NCBI GenBank assembly: GCA_009782565.1
Contig: WRIU01000008.1
Span: 1 to 64,000, forward strand
DNA: 64,000 bases
Origin: Betaproteobacteria bacterium
Lineage (GTDB): Bacteria; Pseudomonadota; Gammaproteobacteria; Burkholderiales; Rhodocyclaceae
Reading direction: 5' to 3'
The notes below the pieces were generated by a model. It was not told the DNA's origin. It searched no databases and saw only the letters and a list, made by a program, of their open reading frames with translations. This document shows, piece by piece, positions 1-8,000 of this stretch. Numbering within the stretch: position 1 is the first letter of the stretch; each line of letters begins with the position of its first letter. Made by a program: the position numbers and the translations under genes.

Positions 1-92
1 TGGTGATCACCTCGTTTCCCCTGCCTAAAAATTAGGCAGAACAGGTTAAACACCCTGGTCAATTTTGGGCCGGTATACCCCTCGCTACATGC

Positions 93-527
93 TCAGTTTT
101 CGGTCGGCGTGAACAGCCGGTAGTTATGGAGCCAGCCAATCGTGCGCTCAACGACCCAGCGCGTCTTGCCGAGGCCGCTGCCATGGGGCGTCACCCGCCG
201 TGCGATTTCGGTCTTGATCCCTTGGGCGTGAAGCAAACGGCGGTACTTGTCATGGTCGTACCCGCGGTCAGCCTGAACAATGCGGGGCTTCGCCAGCGGG
301 CGGCCACGCTTGCCCCCAATGGGCGCGATCGCCTCGACCAGGGGCAGCAGCTGGGTGACATCGTTGCGGTTGGCCCCCGTCAGGAGCACGGCTAGCGGGA
401 TACCCTGTGCCTCGGTGATCAGGTGATGTTTGGAGCCGGGGCGTGCGCGATCGGTGGGATTGGGTCCTGTTTTTGACCCGCACCCACAGCGCGAATGGAA
501 GAAGAATCGACGATGCAACGGCTCCAA
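93..527 (-). CDS. IS5-family transposase, C-terminal part (orfB)
   Basis: This is the second half of the transposase. Family-like sequence begins at about residue 19 (KTGPNPTDRARPGSKHHL), so the first residues are only out-of-frame read-through and the methionine at the start is probably not used alone. The second catalytic aspartate is in VQADRGYD (D87) and the glutamate in VERTIGWL (E127). Expression most likely depends on -1 slippage at the A5 run, fusing it to the upstream half. If slippage does not occur, the element is inactive. Confidence 0.75.
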   Translation of the reverse strand: MEPLHRRFFFHSRCGCGSKTGPNPTDRARPGSKHHLITEAQGIPLAVLLTGANRNDVTQLLPLVEAIAPIGGKRGRPLAKPRIVQADRGYDHDKYRRLLHAQGIKTEIARRVTPHGSGLGKTRWVVERTIGWLHNYRLFTPTEN

Positions 528-823
528 TCAATGCGGCCCACCGTGCGAAGCCGTGCCAGCAATACTTCATGGAGCTTGTCCCAGACCCCGGCTTGCTGCC
601 AGCAACGCAAGCGCCGCCAACAACTCATGCCCGAACCGCAGCCCATTTCCTGGGGCAGCATCTCCCAAGGGATGCCGCTTCGCAGAACGAATAAAATGCC
701 TGTCAGAACGGCTCGGTCATCAAGGGGTTTGCGCCCTGGATACCTTGTGCGACGCGGCTTGGCGGCGGGTAATAATGGGGCGACCAGCGCCCACAGGTCA
801 TCATCAACAATTGCCTTGGCCAT
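419..823 (-). CDS. IS5-family transposase, N-terminal part (orfA)
   Basis: This is the first half of a DDE transposase that would cut and join the ends of its own element. The 134 residues carry the DUF4096-type N-terminal region (LWALVAPLLP near the start, GIPWEMLPQEMG at about 50-61) and the first catalytic aspartate in IVDSSSIRA (D106). The frame then runs out of homology after about residue 116 (AVGAGQK), while the expected continuation is in the -1 frame. The start has family-like sequence (MAKAIVDDDLWAL). Activity would need a frameshift; otherwise it is a broken copy. Confidence 0.8.
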   Translation of the reverse strand: MAKAIVDDDLWALVAPLLPAAKPRRTRYPGRKPLDDRAVLTGILFVLRSGIPWEMLPQEMGCGSGMSCWRRLRCWQQAGVWDKLHEVLLARLRTVGRIDWSRCIVDSSSIRAVGAGQKQDPIPPIAHAPAPNIT

Positions 824-922
824 CTCCTTTTCTCTCAGGAAAACAAAGCCAAGGTTAACGAAATTTACTCACTGTGAACAGGGGGAGGATGATCTTTTTG
901 TTAGCGGTTCTAAGAGGCGTCG

Positions 923-967
923 GCCCGCAGTCACTACAGGGCAATAGCCTCCGTAGTGACTGCGGGC
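923..967. repeat. 15-bp perfect inverted repeat
   Basis: Arms 923-937 and 953-967 (GCCCGCAGTCACTAC and its exact complement) flank a 15-base loop. There is no U-tract on either side, so it is not a simple terminator. It lies between the IS5 element and the hairpin-rich region. It could be a remnant of mobile-element ends or a binding site. Confidence 0.7.
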
Positions 968-1224
968 GTGGGCTGCCGCAGAAGCCAAGGCAGGAGGGGT
1001 GCGCCAGCGATTTTTATGGCGATGGGAAAATTACTGTAAATGATGATGGGGTGTCAGGCGGCTGCGCCAGCGAAACTGTTGCGGAATCGCCATACCTCAC
1101 GGATGAGCAGATAGGCGTAAATAGAACCGCATAGAAGTTGATATAAGTTTATGAAATAACTGGAAAAATATTTTCATCAGAGCCTTGTATTGCGGCAACA
1201 GAGGCGCATAATCATCACACAAAC

Positions 1225-1936
1225 AGCCTGCCGACAGGCTTTAATCGTCGGACACCTGTTTGTCTTGCTGTGGCAGCAGGTGTGCATCATCCAGCAGCAG
1301 CCTACCGATGGGGCTTATTCATCGGAACCTTCCGCCTCGCGTCGCTAGTGTGCGGACAGCACCCTCCGGGGTGTCGATGCTTATTTTTCAAAAGCGCAAT
1401 TTGCGCCATTTAACACCTCGCGGTGAGCCTAGCGCCAATCGCACCGCCCCGGTCTCGACACCGGGCTAGGAAATTAAAACAAACAGGCCGTACCCGGCCT
1501 GAATGACCTTGTGCGCCTCAAAAACCTTGAGCGTACTTCCTGGAAGCTATACCACGTGCTTCCTTCTTCATTACGGCCACATCAGGCTGTCGGCTTCGCA
1601 ATTCTTCATGCGTTAGTCATTTTTCAAATGTTTCGTTTCACATCGTGCCTTCGGGGCGCTTTCGCCACGGGCATCGGTGGCCGGGACGGTTTTTGCCGTT
1701 CTTTGTTCGGTGCCAACCACTTGCATCAGCAAGGAACCTCCCTGCGCGGCTTCCAACAGGAAAGGCGAGGAAGCGGGGAGTCCCCTATTCGGGGGAAAGA
1801 GACGTACCGAGCGTCTGGCCGTAACCCTTCGGGGACTCCGTCACAGGATGACGGATTGGCCGAAACACTAAACAGATTTTTTCTCGGAGGGGGCGCAACA
1901 CCAGACGTTGCAAGGGAGCCAGCGCCCTGACGCTGG
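1225..1936. other. Gene-free region dense in short perfect hairpins
   Basis: No convincing gene lies between 824 and 1975. Within 1225-1936 I count about 16 perfect stem-loops. Stems of 6-7 bp are at 1225-1240, 1252-1283, 1305-1325, 1394-1406, 1448-1465, 1484-1501, 1542-1563, 1837-1855 and 1919-1936. Shorter 4-5 bp stems are at 1360-1373, 1414-1425, 1517-1531, 1720-1733, 1782-1794, 1800-1816 and 1895-1911. By rough count only one or two 6-bp stems with short loops are expected by chance. It directly precedes the recombinase gene and could be a structured leader RNA, a recombination or attachment region, or a single-strand DNA structure. Confidence 0.5.
1471..1501 (-). terminator. Candidate intrinsic terminator (minus direction)
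   Basis: A perfect 7-bp stem (1484-1490 with 1495-1501, CAGGCCG/CGGCCTG, 4-base loop) is followed on the minus strand by the T-rich tract TTTGTTTTAATTT. It would stop transcripts running leftward towards the IS5 element. No minus-strand gene to its right is evident, so its transcript is unknown. Confidence 0.45.
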
Positions 1937-1975
1937 ACGGAACACCAGTTAATCCCACGAAAGGGAGAACCCAGC

Positions 1976-2839
1976 ATGAGCAAACTCGGAACAGACCTCA
2001 AAACGATGTGTATGCGTAACAAAGACGGGAGCGAAGCGACGCAGGCCGCGCGCTTCCTCACGCTCCAGCAATGCGCCCGGCAACTGCGGGCGAGCGGCTA
2101 CAACAATATTCGCGCGCCCAACCTGACGATGAAGCATGTCATGTGCCTGCTGCGGCAGTGGCAGGCAGCGAAACTCTCGGCAGGCACGATCAAGAACCGC
2201 ATGGCCCACCTACGGTGGATGGCAGAGAAGGTCGACAAGCCGGGCATGATCCCGAAAGACAACGCGGAACTCGGTATCGCAGATCGCCAATACGCCGGAA
2301 CGCCCAACAAGGCGCAGGTGCTCGACGACAAGCGGCTCGCCGGCATCACCGACCCTTACACGAAGATGAGCCTTCGGTTGCAGTCCCTCTTTGGCTTGCG
2401 GCGCGAGGAATCAATCAAGATCGTGATGGCCAAGGCCGCTCAGGGGAATCTGCTCTACCTGGACGGCCCGTGGTGCAATGGTGGGCGGCCACGGGTGGAA
2501 CCCATTCGCACGGCGGCACAACGCGCCGGGGTGCGCGATTGCCTTGCGTTTGCGGGGGATAGGGCACTCATCGCACCGGGTAAATCCTATATTCAGCAGC
2601 GCAACACCTACGATGGCCAGTGCAAGGCGGCAGGGTTATCGAACATGCACGGGCTGCGGCATCAGTACGCGCAGACGCGCTACGAAGAACTCACGAACTG
2701 GAAATGCCCGAAGGCAGGCGGCCCTGCGCGTGACACGCTCAAAGGGGAAGACCAGGAAACCGACCGGATGGCGCGGCTGACGATCTCGAAGGAACTCGGG
2801 CATTGCCGGATCGGGATCGTTGCAACGTATTGTGGATAG
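1976..2839 (+). CDS. Tyrosine recombinase / integrase (Integrase_1-type)
   Basis: This site-specific recombinase probably integrates and excises the element carrying the defence operon. The 287-residue protein has an N-terminal SAM-like arm-binding region (TLQQCARQLRASGYNN) and a C-terminal catalytic domain. Visible catalytic residues are R142 (FGLRREES), H225 and R228 (HGLRHQYAQ), H276 (LGHCR) and the nucleophile Y285 (VATYCG) two residues before the end. This is the layout of the PF12834/PF12835 integrases common on proteobacterial islands. GGGAG lies 8 bases before the ATG. It is followed by a 241-base gap and then the defence operon on the same strand. Its tRNA-proximal partner end may be the tRNA-Ile at 22,088. 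Confidence 0.85.
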   Translation: MSKLGTDLKTMCMRNKDGSEATQAARFLTLQQCARQLRASGYNNIRAPNLTMKHVMCLLRQWQAAKLSAGTIKNRMAHLRWMAEKVDKPGMIPKDNAELGIADRQYAGTPNKAQVLDDKRLAGITDPYTKMSLRLQSLFGLRREESIKIVMAKAAQGNLLYLDGPWCNGGRPRVEPIRTAAQRAGVRDCLAFAGDRALIAPGKSYIQQRNTYDGQCKAAGLSNMHGLRHQYAQTRYEELTNWKCPKAGGPARDTLKGEDQETDRMARLTISKELGHCRIGIVATYCG

Positions 2840-3080
2840 AATTGTTGCATTTACTGTTTTTGCAAAAGCAGATTCGCTTCCTGGCGTCCGTTTCGACGGG
2901 GTAAGTATATTTCTCCTGGAAAAACCACGCAGAACAGGCTCTTATCGCTATTGCTCTGAAAGTTTTGTACCATCTGATCGCTGCTTGACCACGATTGGTC
3001 ATCACAATGCCCACGGACGATAGTTGAGCTGGGCACGCCACGCGTAGGGCATCGCACAAGAGGAAGGGGAAGCGTAAGCA
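2840..3080 (+). promoter_or_regulatory. Leader of the defence operon
   Basis: This 241-base gap between integrase and operon should hold the operon promoter. A small palindrome (TGACC 2986-2990, GGTCA 2997-3001, 6-base spacer) is a possible operator. A purine-rich AGGAAGGGGAA ribosome-binding region (about 3062-3072) precedes the first ATG. No gene is apparent, and no clean -35/-10 pair could be chosen by eye. Confidence 0.3.
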
Positions 3081-5891
3081 ATGCTTGAACTGATTTTACG
3101 AGAAGAATTCCGGGGCAAGCGCCTCAAGGGTACCGCCATTGAGTTATCCAATGACCAGAATACTGGCGCGACTCAGGTGGCAGCCAGACAGTTTCTGGAG
3201 ATTACCTATCCTACGCACGACCTGCTAAAGGGCATCGAAGCCGTTGGCCCCAACCAGGGTCGTCCTGTGGTCGTCATCGGCGAACGCGGCCTTGGCAAGT
3301 CGCACTTGATGGCCGTGCTTTACCACGCGGTCACGGATCCAGCCTCGACCAAAAATTGGCTCAATACGTGGGCAACCACGCTGGACGAATCCCATATCGG
3401 CAAGATCGCCCTGCGCGACGAGATGCACGTCATCGGCGAAAGCTTGCATCGTCATCGTTACAAATTCCTGTGGGATGTGCTGTTCGAGAATCATCCACAC
3501 GGTACCTACATCAAAGGCAAGTGGGAAGGTCAAGGCGCGTCCAGAACCGATATTCCGTCCGACAAGCTCATCATTGAGTTGCTGGAGAACAAGCCGACGA
3601 TGCTGCTGTTGGACGAATTCCAGACGTGGTACGACGGCCTTACCAACACCAAGCAGTACCCGTGGAAGAACTGGGCGTTTAACTTCATCCAGATTCTTTC
3701 GGAGATCGCCAAAGAGCGCCCCGACCTGCTGGTATTGGTGATCTCTGTGCGCAACGGCGGCAGCGACGCTTACCAGCAGGTGCATCGCGTCAACCCGGTC
3801 GCCCTCGATTTCAAGGCGGGTGGCAGCGCCGAAAACATCCAGCAGGATCGCCGCCGGATGCTGCTGCACCGCCTATTTGATAATCGCTTGCAAATCGCCA
3901 ACGGCACGATTGAAGCGTTGGTCGCTCAACATGTCACCGAATACTTCCGCCTGCTGGATGTGCCACCCGCCGAACAGGATCGCAAGCGCCGGGAGTTCAC
4001 CGAATCGTGGCCCTATGCGCCGCACCTGTTGCGGCTACTTGAAGAACAGGTGTTGATCGCAACAGATGCACAGGAAACACGCGACCTGATCAAAATCTTG
4101 GCCAATCTCTATAAGAGCAGGGGCAATGTCGTGCCCGTGCTCACTGCCGCCGATTTTCGGTTGGACGATGACAACTCCGGCATTGGCGCGTTACTGGAAG
4201 CCGTCGCCAATCAGCACCACCGCACGCTGCGCGAAAAGGCGCAACAAAACATTATATCGGTACAGGAGGCGCGGCACGACCACGCCAGCATTGCGCCACA
4301 CCTGCAAGAAATTGTCGGTGCGCTGTGGCTGCGCTCGATTGCTGTCGGCAACCTTGCCGGTGCCGAACCGGCAACACTGCAACTGGACATCACCCGTGGC
4401 AAACCGATTGACGACAACGCCTTTCAGGTTGAATTGGCAACCATCGTCGAGAACAGCTTCAACATTCACCAGGAAGGAACCAAGCTGTTGTTCCGCGAGG
4501 AAGAAAACCCGCGAGCCAAGCTGATGGCCTATGCGCGCAATGACAAACTATTCACCGATGGAGCCGATCAGGTACAACTCGCCAAACAGGTGCGCTACGT
4601 CATTGGCGGCAGCGACGAAGTCGCCAAAACCTTTCGCGTGATTGCTTTGCCGAAGTCATGGGCTACCAATCCGTGGATATCGCTCGATGACGCTGAGAAG
4701 CCTGACAATTGGGACGGTCGTCTGCCCATCCTGGTGCTGCCAGAAGAGCCGGATAAGCTTGAACCCGTGTTGGGCCGCTGGCTCAAGGATCAGTTGCAGA
4801 AACGCCGCAATACCGTGCGCTTCCTGCTGCCGTGCGCGGGCAGCACCAACGCCTTTACGGATCGAGACCTGCTCATCCTCGCCCGTGCCGAGATGAAGGC
4901 GCAGGAGTGGAGCAACCAGAAACCCGAATACAAGAAGTTGCACAAGGAATTTGAAAACACCCTGCGCGACAACCTCAAGAAGCGGTTTGACCGCTTCGCC
5001 GTGCTGCATCGTTGGAATTTCGTCGATCCTGCGCAATGCAAACTCAGCGTCGAGCGGCTAAACGCGCAGGGTTCGCAGATTCCCGAGGCCATCGAAGGGG
5101 CGCTGACCAACGATCTGTTTGTGCCGGAGGATTTTGAGGAACTGGTGCTTGAATTTGCCAGCAACAACGAATCGGTTGGCAAGCTGCTGCGCGAACTGCA
5201 AGAGCCGAGACCTGCCGAACGGGACTGTATCCCGTGGCTGGGCGAAACAGCGATGAAGGAGCGCCTGCTGCGCCTGTGCGCCAAGGGCAGGGTTGCCATC
5301 AACGTGCGCGGCATGGAGTGCCTGCAAACCTATCCGGGTGAGGATGAAGACACCGCGTGGCGGCGTCTACGACCCAAGCTCTCCCTAACGGGCCGCCACC
5401 TCGATGACGTGTTTGTGATGCTGCCTTCGGCAGTGCCTGCCACGGGCGGTGCTACGCCGTCTACACCAGCATCTGCACCAACTGGCGGCGGCGGGCTGTT
5501 CGGTGGCGATGGCGCAGCACTGCCTGCATCTGGAGGCGGCACAACCATCGGGGTATCTCCCATCCCAACACTGGGCGGCATCTTCAGCGGCGATGGTACG
5601 CCCGCTAAACCGCGCAGCCTGCTGTCAAACCCGGCCACGTCGCCGCTCAACCTGATTGGAAAGATTGAAGGCTGGGGCATCGGCCCCGCTTCTCCCGTGT
5701 ACGAGATTCGCCTAGCCTCCACGGGCAATGTTAATAGTCGGCTTGTAGAAGCATTGAAAATCATTGGAGAAACCAATAGTGAGGTCACGATCAAGGTGTC
5801 CGCAGCCACTGGCGCACAACTCAAGGAACTGCTCAAGAAACTACCTGAAGGCATGACCTTCGAGTTGAAGCTTAAGAAGGAGGATGACTAA
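3081..5891 (+). CDS. Large P-loop ATPase of the defence operon (BrxC/PglY-like by role)
   Basis: This is the first gene of the operon, a 936-residue P-loop ATPase. Walker A is GERGLGKS (residues 67-74) and Walker B is MLLLDEFQT with D178/E179. The central part is helical and charged. Residues about 790-860 are a Gly/Pro/Ser/Ala/Thr-rich linker, followed by a compact domain of about 75 residues (from LIGKIEGWGIG to the end). In BREX and Pgl systems the gene beside pglZ is a large ATPase of this kind (BrxC/PglY), so I infer the same scaffold or motor role. I cannot assign it to a named family by eye. Its stop overlaps the next ATG (TAATG), showing translational coupling. Confidence 0.65.
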   Translation: MLELILREEFRGKRLKGTAIELSNDQNTGATQVAARQFLEITYPTHDLLKGIEAVGPNQGRPVVVIGERGLGKSHLMAVLYHAVTDPASTKNWLNTWATTLDESHIGKIALRDEMHVIGESLHRHRYKFLWDVLFENHPHGTYIKGKWEGQGASRTDIPSDKLIIELLENKPTMLLLDEFQTWYDGLTNTKQYPWKNWAFNFIQILSEIAKERPDLLVLVISVRNGGSDAYQQVHRVNPVALDFKAGGSAENIQQDRRRMLLHRLFDNRLQIANGTIEALVAQHVTEYFRLLDVPPAEQDRKRREFTESWPYAPHLLRLLEEQVLIATDAQETRDLIKILANLYKSRGNVVPVLTAADFRLDDDNSGIGALLEAVANQHHRTLREKAQQNIISVQEARHDHASIAPHLQEIVGALWLRSIAVGNLAGAEPATLQLDITRGKPIDDNAFQVELATIVENSFNIHQEGTKLLFREEENPRAKLMAYARNDKLFTDGADQVQLAKQVRYVIGGSDEVAKTFRVIALPKSWATNPWISLDDAEKPDNWDGRLPILVLPEEPDKLEPVLGRWLKDQLQKRRNTVRFLLPCAGSTNAFTDRDLLILARAEMKAQEWSNQKPEYKKLHKEFENTLRDNLKKRFDRFAVLHRWNFVDPAQCKLSVERLNAQGSQIPEAIEGALTNDLFVPEDFEELVLEFASNNESVGKLLRELQEPRPAERDCIPWLGETAMKERLLRLCAKGRVAINVRGMECLQTYPGEDEDTAWRRLRPKLSLTGRHLDDVFVMLPSAVPATGGATPSTPASAPTGGGGLFGGDGAALPASGGGTTIGVSPIPTLGGIFSGDGTPAKPRSLLSNPATSPLNLIGKIEGWGIGPASPVYEIRLASTGNVNSRLVEALKIIGETNSEVTIKVSAATGAQLKELLKKLPEGMTFELKLKKEDD

Positions 5892-6895
5892 TGGCTTTGA
5901 GCGTCAGCACACTGCACGCCCTGACGCAAGACCCTGACGCCGATGCTTGGCGCTTCATCGTCAATTACGCCGTTGAGATTGCCCGCAAGCCGCTGGCCGC
6001 TGGCAACGCACCTAGTGAGGTCGTCAAGCGTGACCGCGAAATCGGCGAACTGGATTTGTTCCTTTCCTCCAACGGCTGGGATTTGTGGCAAACCTTCGGC
6101 AGCAGCGTTGAACGAACCTCGGATCGCTTGGTACGCTGGTGGGCCGAATCCTTCAGTGCCAAAGCGGTGCTCATCCTCGATGGCCTCAGTTTGCGTGAAC
6201 TGCCGTGGCTGCTACAAGGCGCATCGGTGCACGGCTTCACTTTGCACGAGATCAGCGCCAACGCTTCCGAACTGCCCGGCGAAACCGACGAATTTGCCCG
6301 TGCGCTTGGCTTTACCAGCCGCGGCAAGCTCCAGAACAATGGCGGCGGCCTGGCTCACAAGCTGCAACCGGCGCAAACCGAATCCGTTGATCTGCCGTGG
6401 AAGGATTGCGAAACCCTGATCGGCAACGCACCGAATCAAATCTTCTGGCATCACTGGCCCGACGCCAAACTGCATGATGTCGCAGGCAGCGGTCAAGGAC
6501 TGGAACCGTTGACGAAGGACGTGGCCGAGCAACTGTCCAGCGACGACTTCTGGGCCTTCATCGAGCGCCTCGCAACCGGGCGGCGGCTGGTTATCACATC
6601 CGACCACGGCTACGCGGCTACCGGCTACTTCCCCGATGCGGATAGTGAGGTCGGCCAGTTCCTCAAACAGACGTTCGGAAGCTCGCGCGGCAAGACGGGC
6701 ACGGGTACTGCTGACCCTTTCGTGCCGCCTGTGGCATTGCAGATCAGCAGCACACATGGCAAGCATCTGTTGGCGTTGGGTTGCAGGAAATGGAAAAACC
6801 AGGGCGGCTACCCGACGCTTACGCATGGCGGTCTGTCGTTGCTGGAAGTGTTGTCGCCTTGGGTTGAACTATCAAAAACAGGAGTTCGAATGTGA
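5891..6895 (+). CDS. pglZ: PglZ-domain protein (alkaline-phosphatase superfamily), short form
   Basis: PglZ is a signature protein of phage-exclusion (BREX/Pgl) systems and has an alkaline-phosphatase-like fold that binds metals. Matching motifs are ILDGLSLRELPWL (metal-ligand D97), ITSDHGYAATGYF (D238, H239) and LTHGGLSLLEVLSPW (H312), in the expected order and near the C-terminus as usual. At 334 residues it is much shorter than typical BREX PglZ proteins (roughly 700-900), lacking their large N-terminal part. It overlaps the ATPase stop by one base and the next gene by four (GTGA), so it is made with them. The domain assignment is firm; its exact activity is not established. Confidence 0.8.
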   Translation: MALSVSTLHALTQDPDADAWRFIVNYAVEIARKPLAAGNAPSEVVKRDREIGELDLFLSSNGWDLWQTFGSSVERTSDRLVRWWAESFSAKAVLILDGLSLRELPWLLQGASVHGFTLHEISANASELPGETDEFARALGFTSRGKLQNNGGGLAHKLQPAQTESVDLPWKDCETLIGNAPNQIFWHHWPDAKLHDVAGSGQGLEPLTKDVAEQLSSDDFWAFIERLATGRRLVITSDHGYAATGYFPDADSEVGQFLKQTFGSSRGKTGTGTADPFVPPVALQISSTHGKHLLALGCRKWKNQGGYPTLTHGGLSLLEVLSPWVELSKTGVRM

Positions 6896-7641
6896 CTGCC
6901 ATTCCAAAACGCTTGAAAATAGAGCCGCTGATAGAAGCTATATGGCAGGTTCAATTCGAGCCGACAAATAATCAACCCATAGGTGATTTGCTTCCGGGTG
7001 TGTTATATCCAAAGCTGCAAGCAGATCATCCCCAACTGCAACTCCAGCGTCTGCCGGTTGCAGATATTCCTGCACAGGTTGCTCAAATCGACCCCAATCT
7101 TCTTTACGCAGCGAAATATCGAATTAAAGAGCCGGATTCACCCTTCATGTTTCAGGTAGGCGACAGAATCATCACCCTTAATTGTCTTCGCCCCTACGCA
7201 GGATGGGCGGCATTTAAGGAAAAGATCCTTTCATTAGTTAGGATCATCGAAAGCAGCCCTCTTGTGCCTGTGCCATTGCGCCACTCTCTTAGATATATCG
7301 ATTTGCTCACGCAAGAGCCAGCACCATCTCTTTCATCTTTGCAATTATCGCTCAAACTGGGTGCATTCGATATTCAGGCACAGCCGCTTCAGACCCGTGT
7401 TGAACTACAGGACGGAACCTGCACGCATGTCGTGCAAATTGCCACACCTGCGCGGATCAAATTGCGGGAAGGTATGAAGGAAGGCGCTATTGTTGATCTG
7501 GAAACATTCTTTACCGATAACCCCAAAGATTGGGATGCCATTGCAGCACAGATCGATCATTTGCACGAGCGTTCCAAAGTGTTATTTTTCGAGCATATAT
7601 TGACCGAGCAAGCCATTGCGCAAATGGGACCGGAGTATTGA
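6892..7641 (+). CDS. TIGR04255-type protein of unknown function
   Basis: The 249-residue protein opens with KRLKIEPLIEAIWQVQFEP, the style of the sporadically distributed TIGR04255 family (an early E-A-I/V-x-x-V/I-x-F element), and has the expected length. Members often sit in defence or mobile loci, but no biochemical role is known to me. The GTG start overlaps the pglZ stop by four bases. The coding region is less GC-rich than its neighbours, suggesting separate recruitment into the operon. No catalytic motif, membrane segment or signal peptide is visible. Confidence 0.55.
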   Translation: MTAIPKRLKIEPLIEAIWQVQFEPTNNQPIGDLLPGVLYPKLQADHPQLQLQRLPVADIPAQVAQIDPNLLYAAKYRIKEPDSPFMFQVGDRIITLNCLRPYAGWAAFKEKILSLVRIIESSPLVPVPLRHSLRYIDLLTQEPAPSLSSLQLSLKLGAFDIQAQPLQTRVELQDGTCTHVVQIATPARIKLREGMKEGAIVDLETFFTDNPKDWDAIAAQIDHLHERSKVLFFEHILTEQAIAQMGPEY

Positions 7642-7643
7642 GC

Positions 7644-8000
7644 ATGACTAATTCGACCTACTTGACACCAAGCTCCATACCCCTTCATTTAGTCATGGCG
7701 GTCGGGGTCGTTGTGTTTTGGTCAATGCATTATGACGCAGAGCAGCCCATGCCTGTCCCAAGCCAGGAATTCACGCCGAAAATCGGTTCATCTTATGTGC
7801 CGGTTAATGCAGGAGCGGATATTCGTGTTAACTCATCCTTAACAGGAGATTCGGTTGTGGATAATTACCGTCCTCGTACCGAATTGGGTCGCAAATTGCT
7901 CGCCTTGCGTAGGGCATATGTGATAGCTGGTGGGCAACTGCTCGATGACGAAGCGTTGGATGCGGAAGTGCAATTGCGACGCGGAGGGTTACGTGGCTAA
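7644..8000 (+). CDS. Putative antitoxin with N-terminal membrane segment (partner of the PIN toxin)
   Basis: The 118-residue protein starts at an ATG with GGAG eight bases upstream, two bases after the preceding stop. Residues about 11-30 (SIPLHLVMAVGVVVFWSMHY) form a hydrophobic helix. The C-terminal third (RTELGRKLLALRRAYVIAGG, then LLDDEALDAEVQLRRGG) resembles the C-terminal segment of small antitoxins that neutralise PIN ribonucleases. It overlaps the PIN gene by eight bases. If translation really starts at Met28 the membrane helix would be lost, but that codon has no good ribosome site. The antitoxin role is inferred from position and C-terminal likeness. Confidence 0.6.
   Translation: MTNSTYLTPSSIPLHLVMAVGVVVFWSMHYDAEQPMPVPSQEFTPKIGSSYVPVNAGADIRVNSSLTGDSVVDNYRPRTELGRKLLALRRAYVIAGGQLLDDEALDAEVQLRRGGLRG

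Larger units (their letters stand above)
93..823 (-). mobile_element. IS5-family insertion sequence (IS427-like, two overlapping frames)
   Basis: Two overlapping minus-strand reading frames together encode one IS5-family DDE transposase, the usual layout of the IS427 subgroup, where a -1 frameshift joins the frames. The frames meet at a run of five A residues (minus strand; T-run 470-474 on plus). All three catalytic acidic residues are present across the two parts. I could not find convincing terminal inverted repeats or a target duplication, so the true ends (somewhere outside 93-823) are not set. The element is the leftmost mobile DNA of the accessory region. Confidence 0.8.

Noticed and set aside
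1-92. CTGCCTAA/TTAGGCAG hairpin at 21-39 as a terminator
   Set aside because: The 8-bp stem is real but has no T-tract or gene it could serve; probably end DNA of a mobile element.
1511-1930. 139-codon frame in the hairpin-rich region
   Set aside because: Composition and lack of ribosome site do not support a protein; hairpins cross it.
1-2000. Left copy of the tRNA-Ile 3' end as attL
   Set aside because: I looked for the end of the tRNA sequence and found no copy; the left boundary lies outside or is too degenerate to see.
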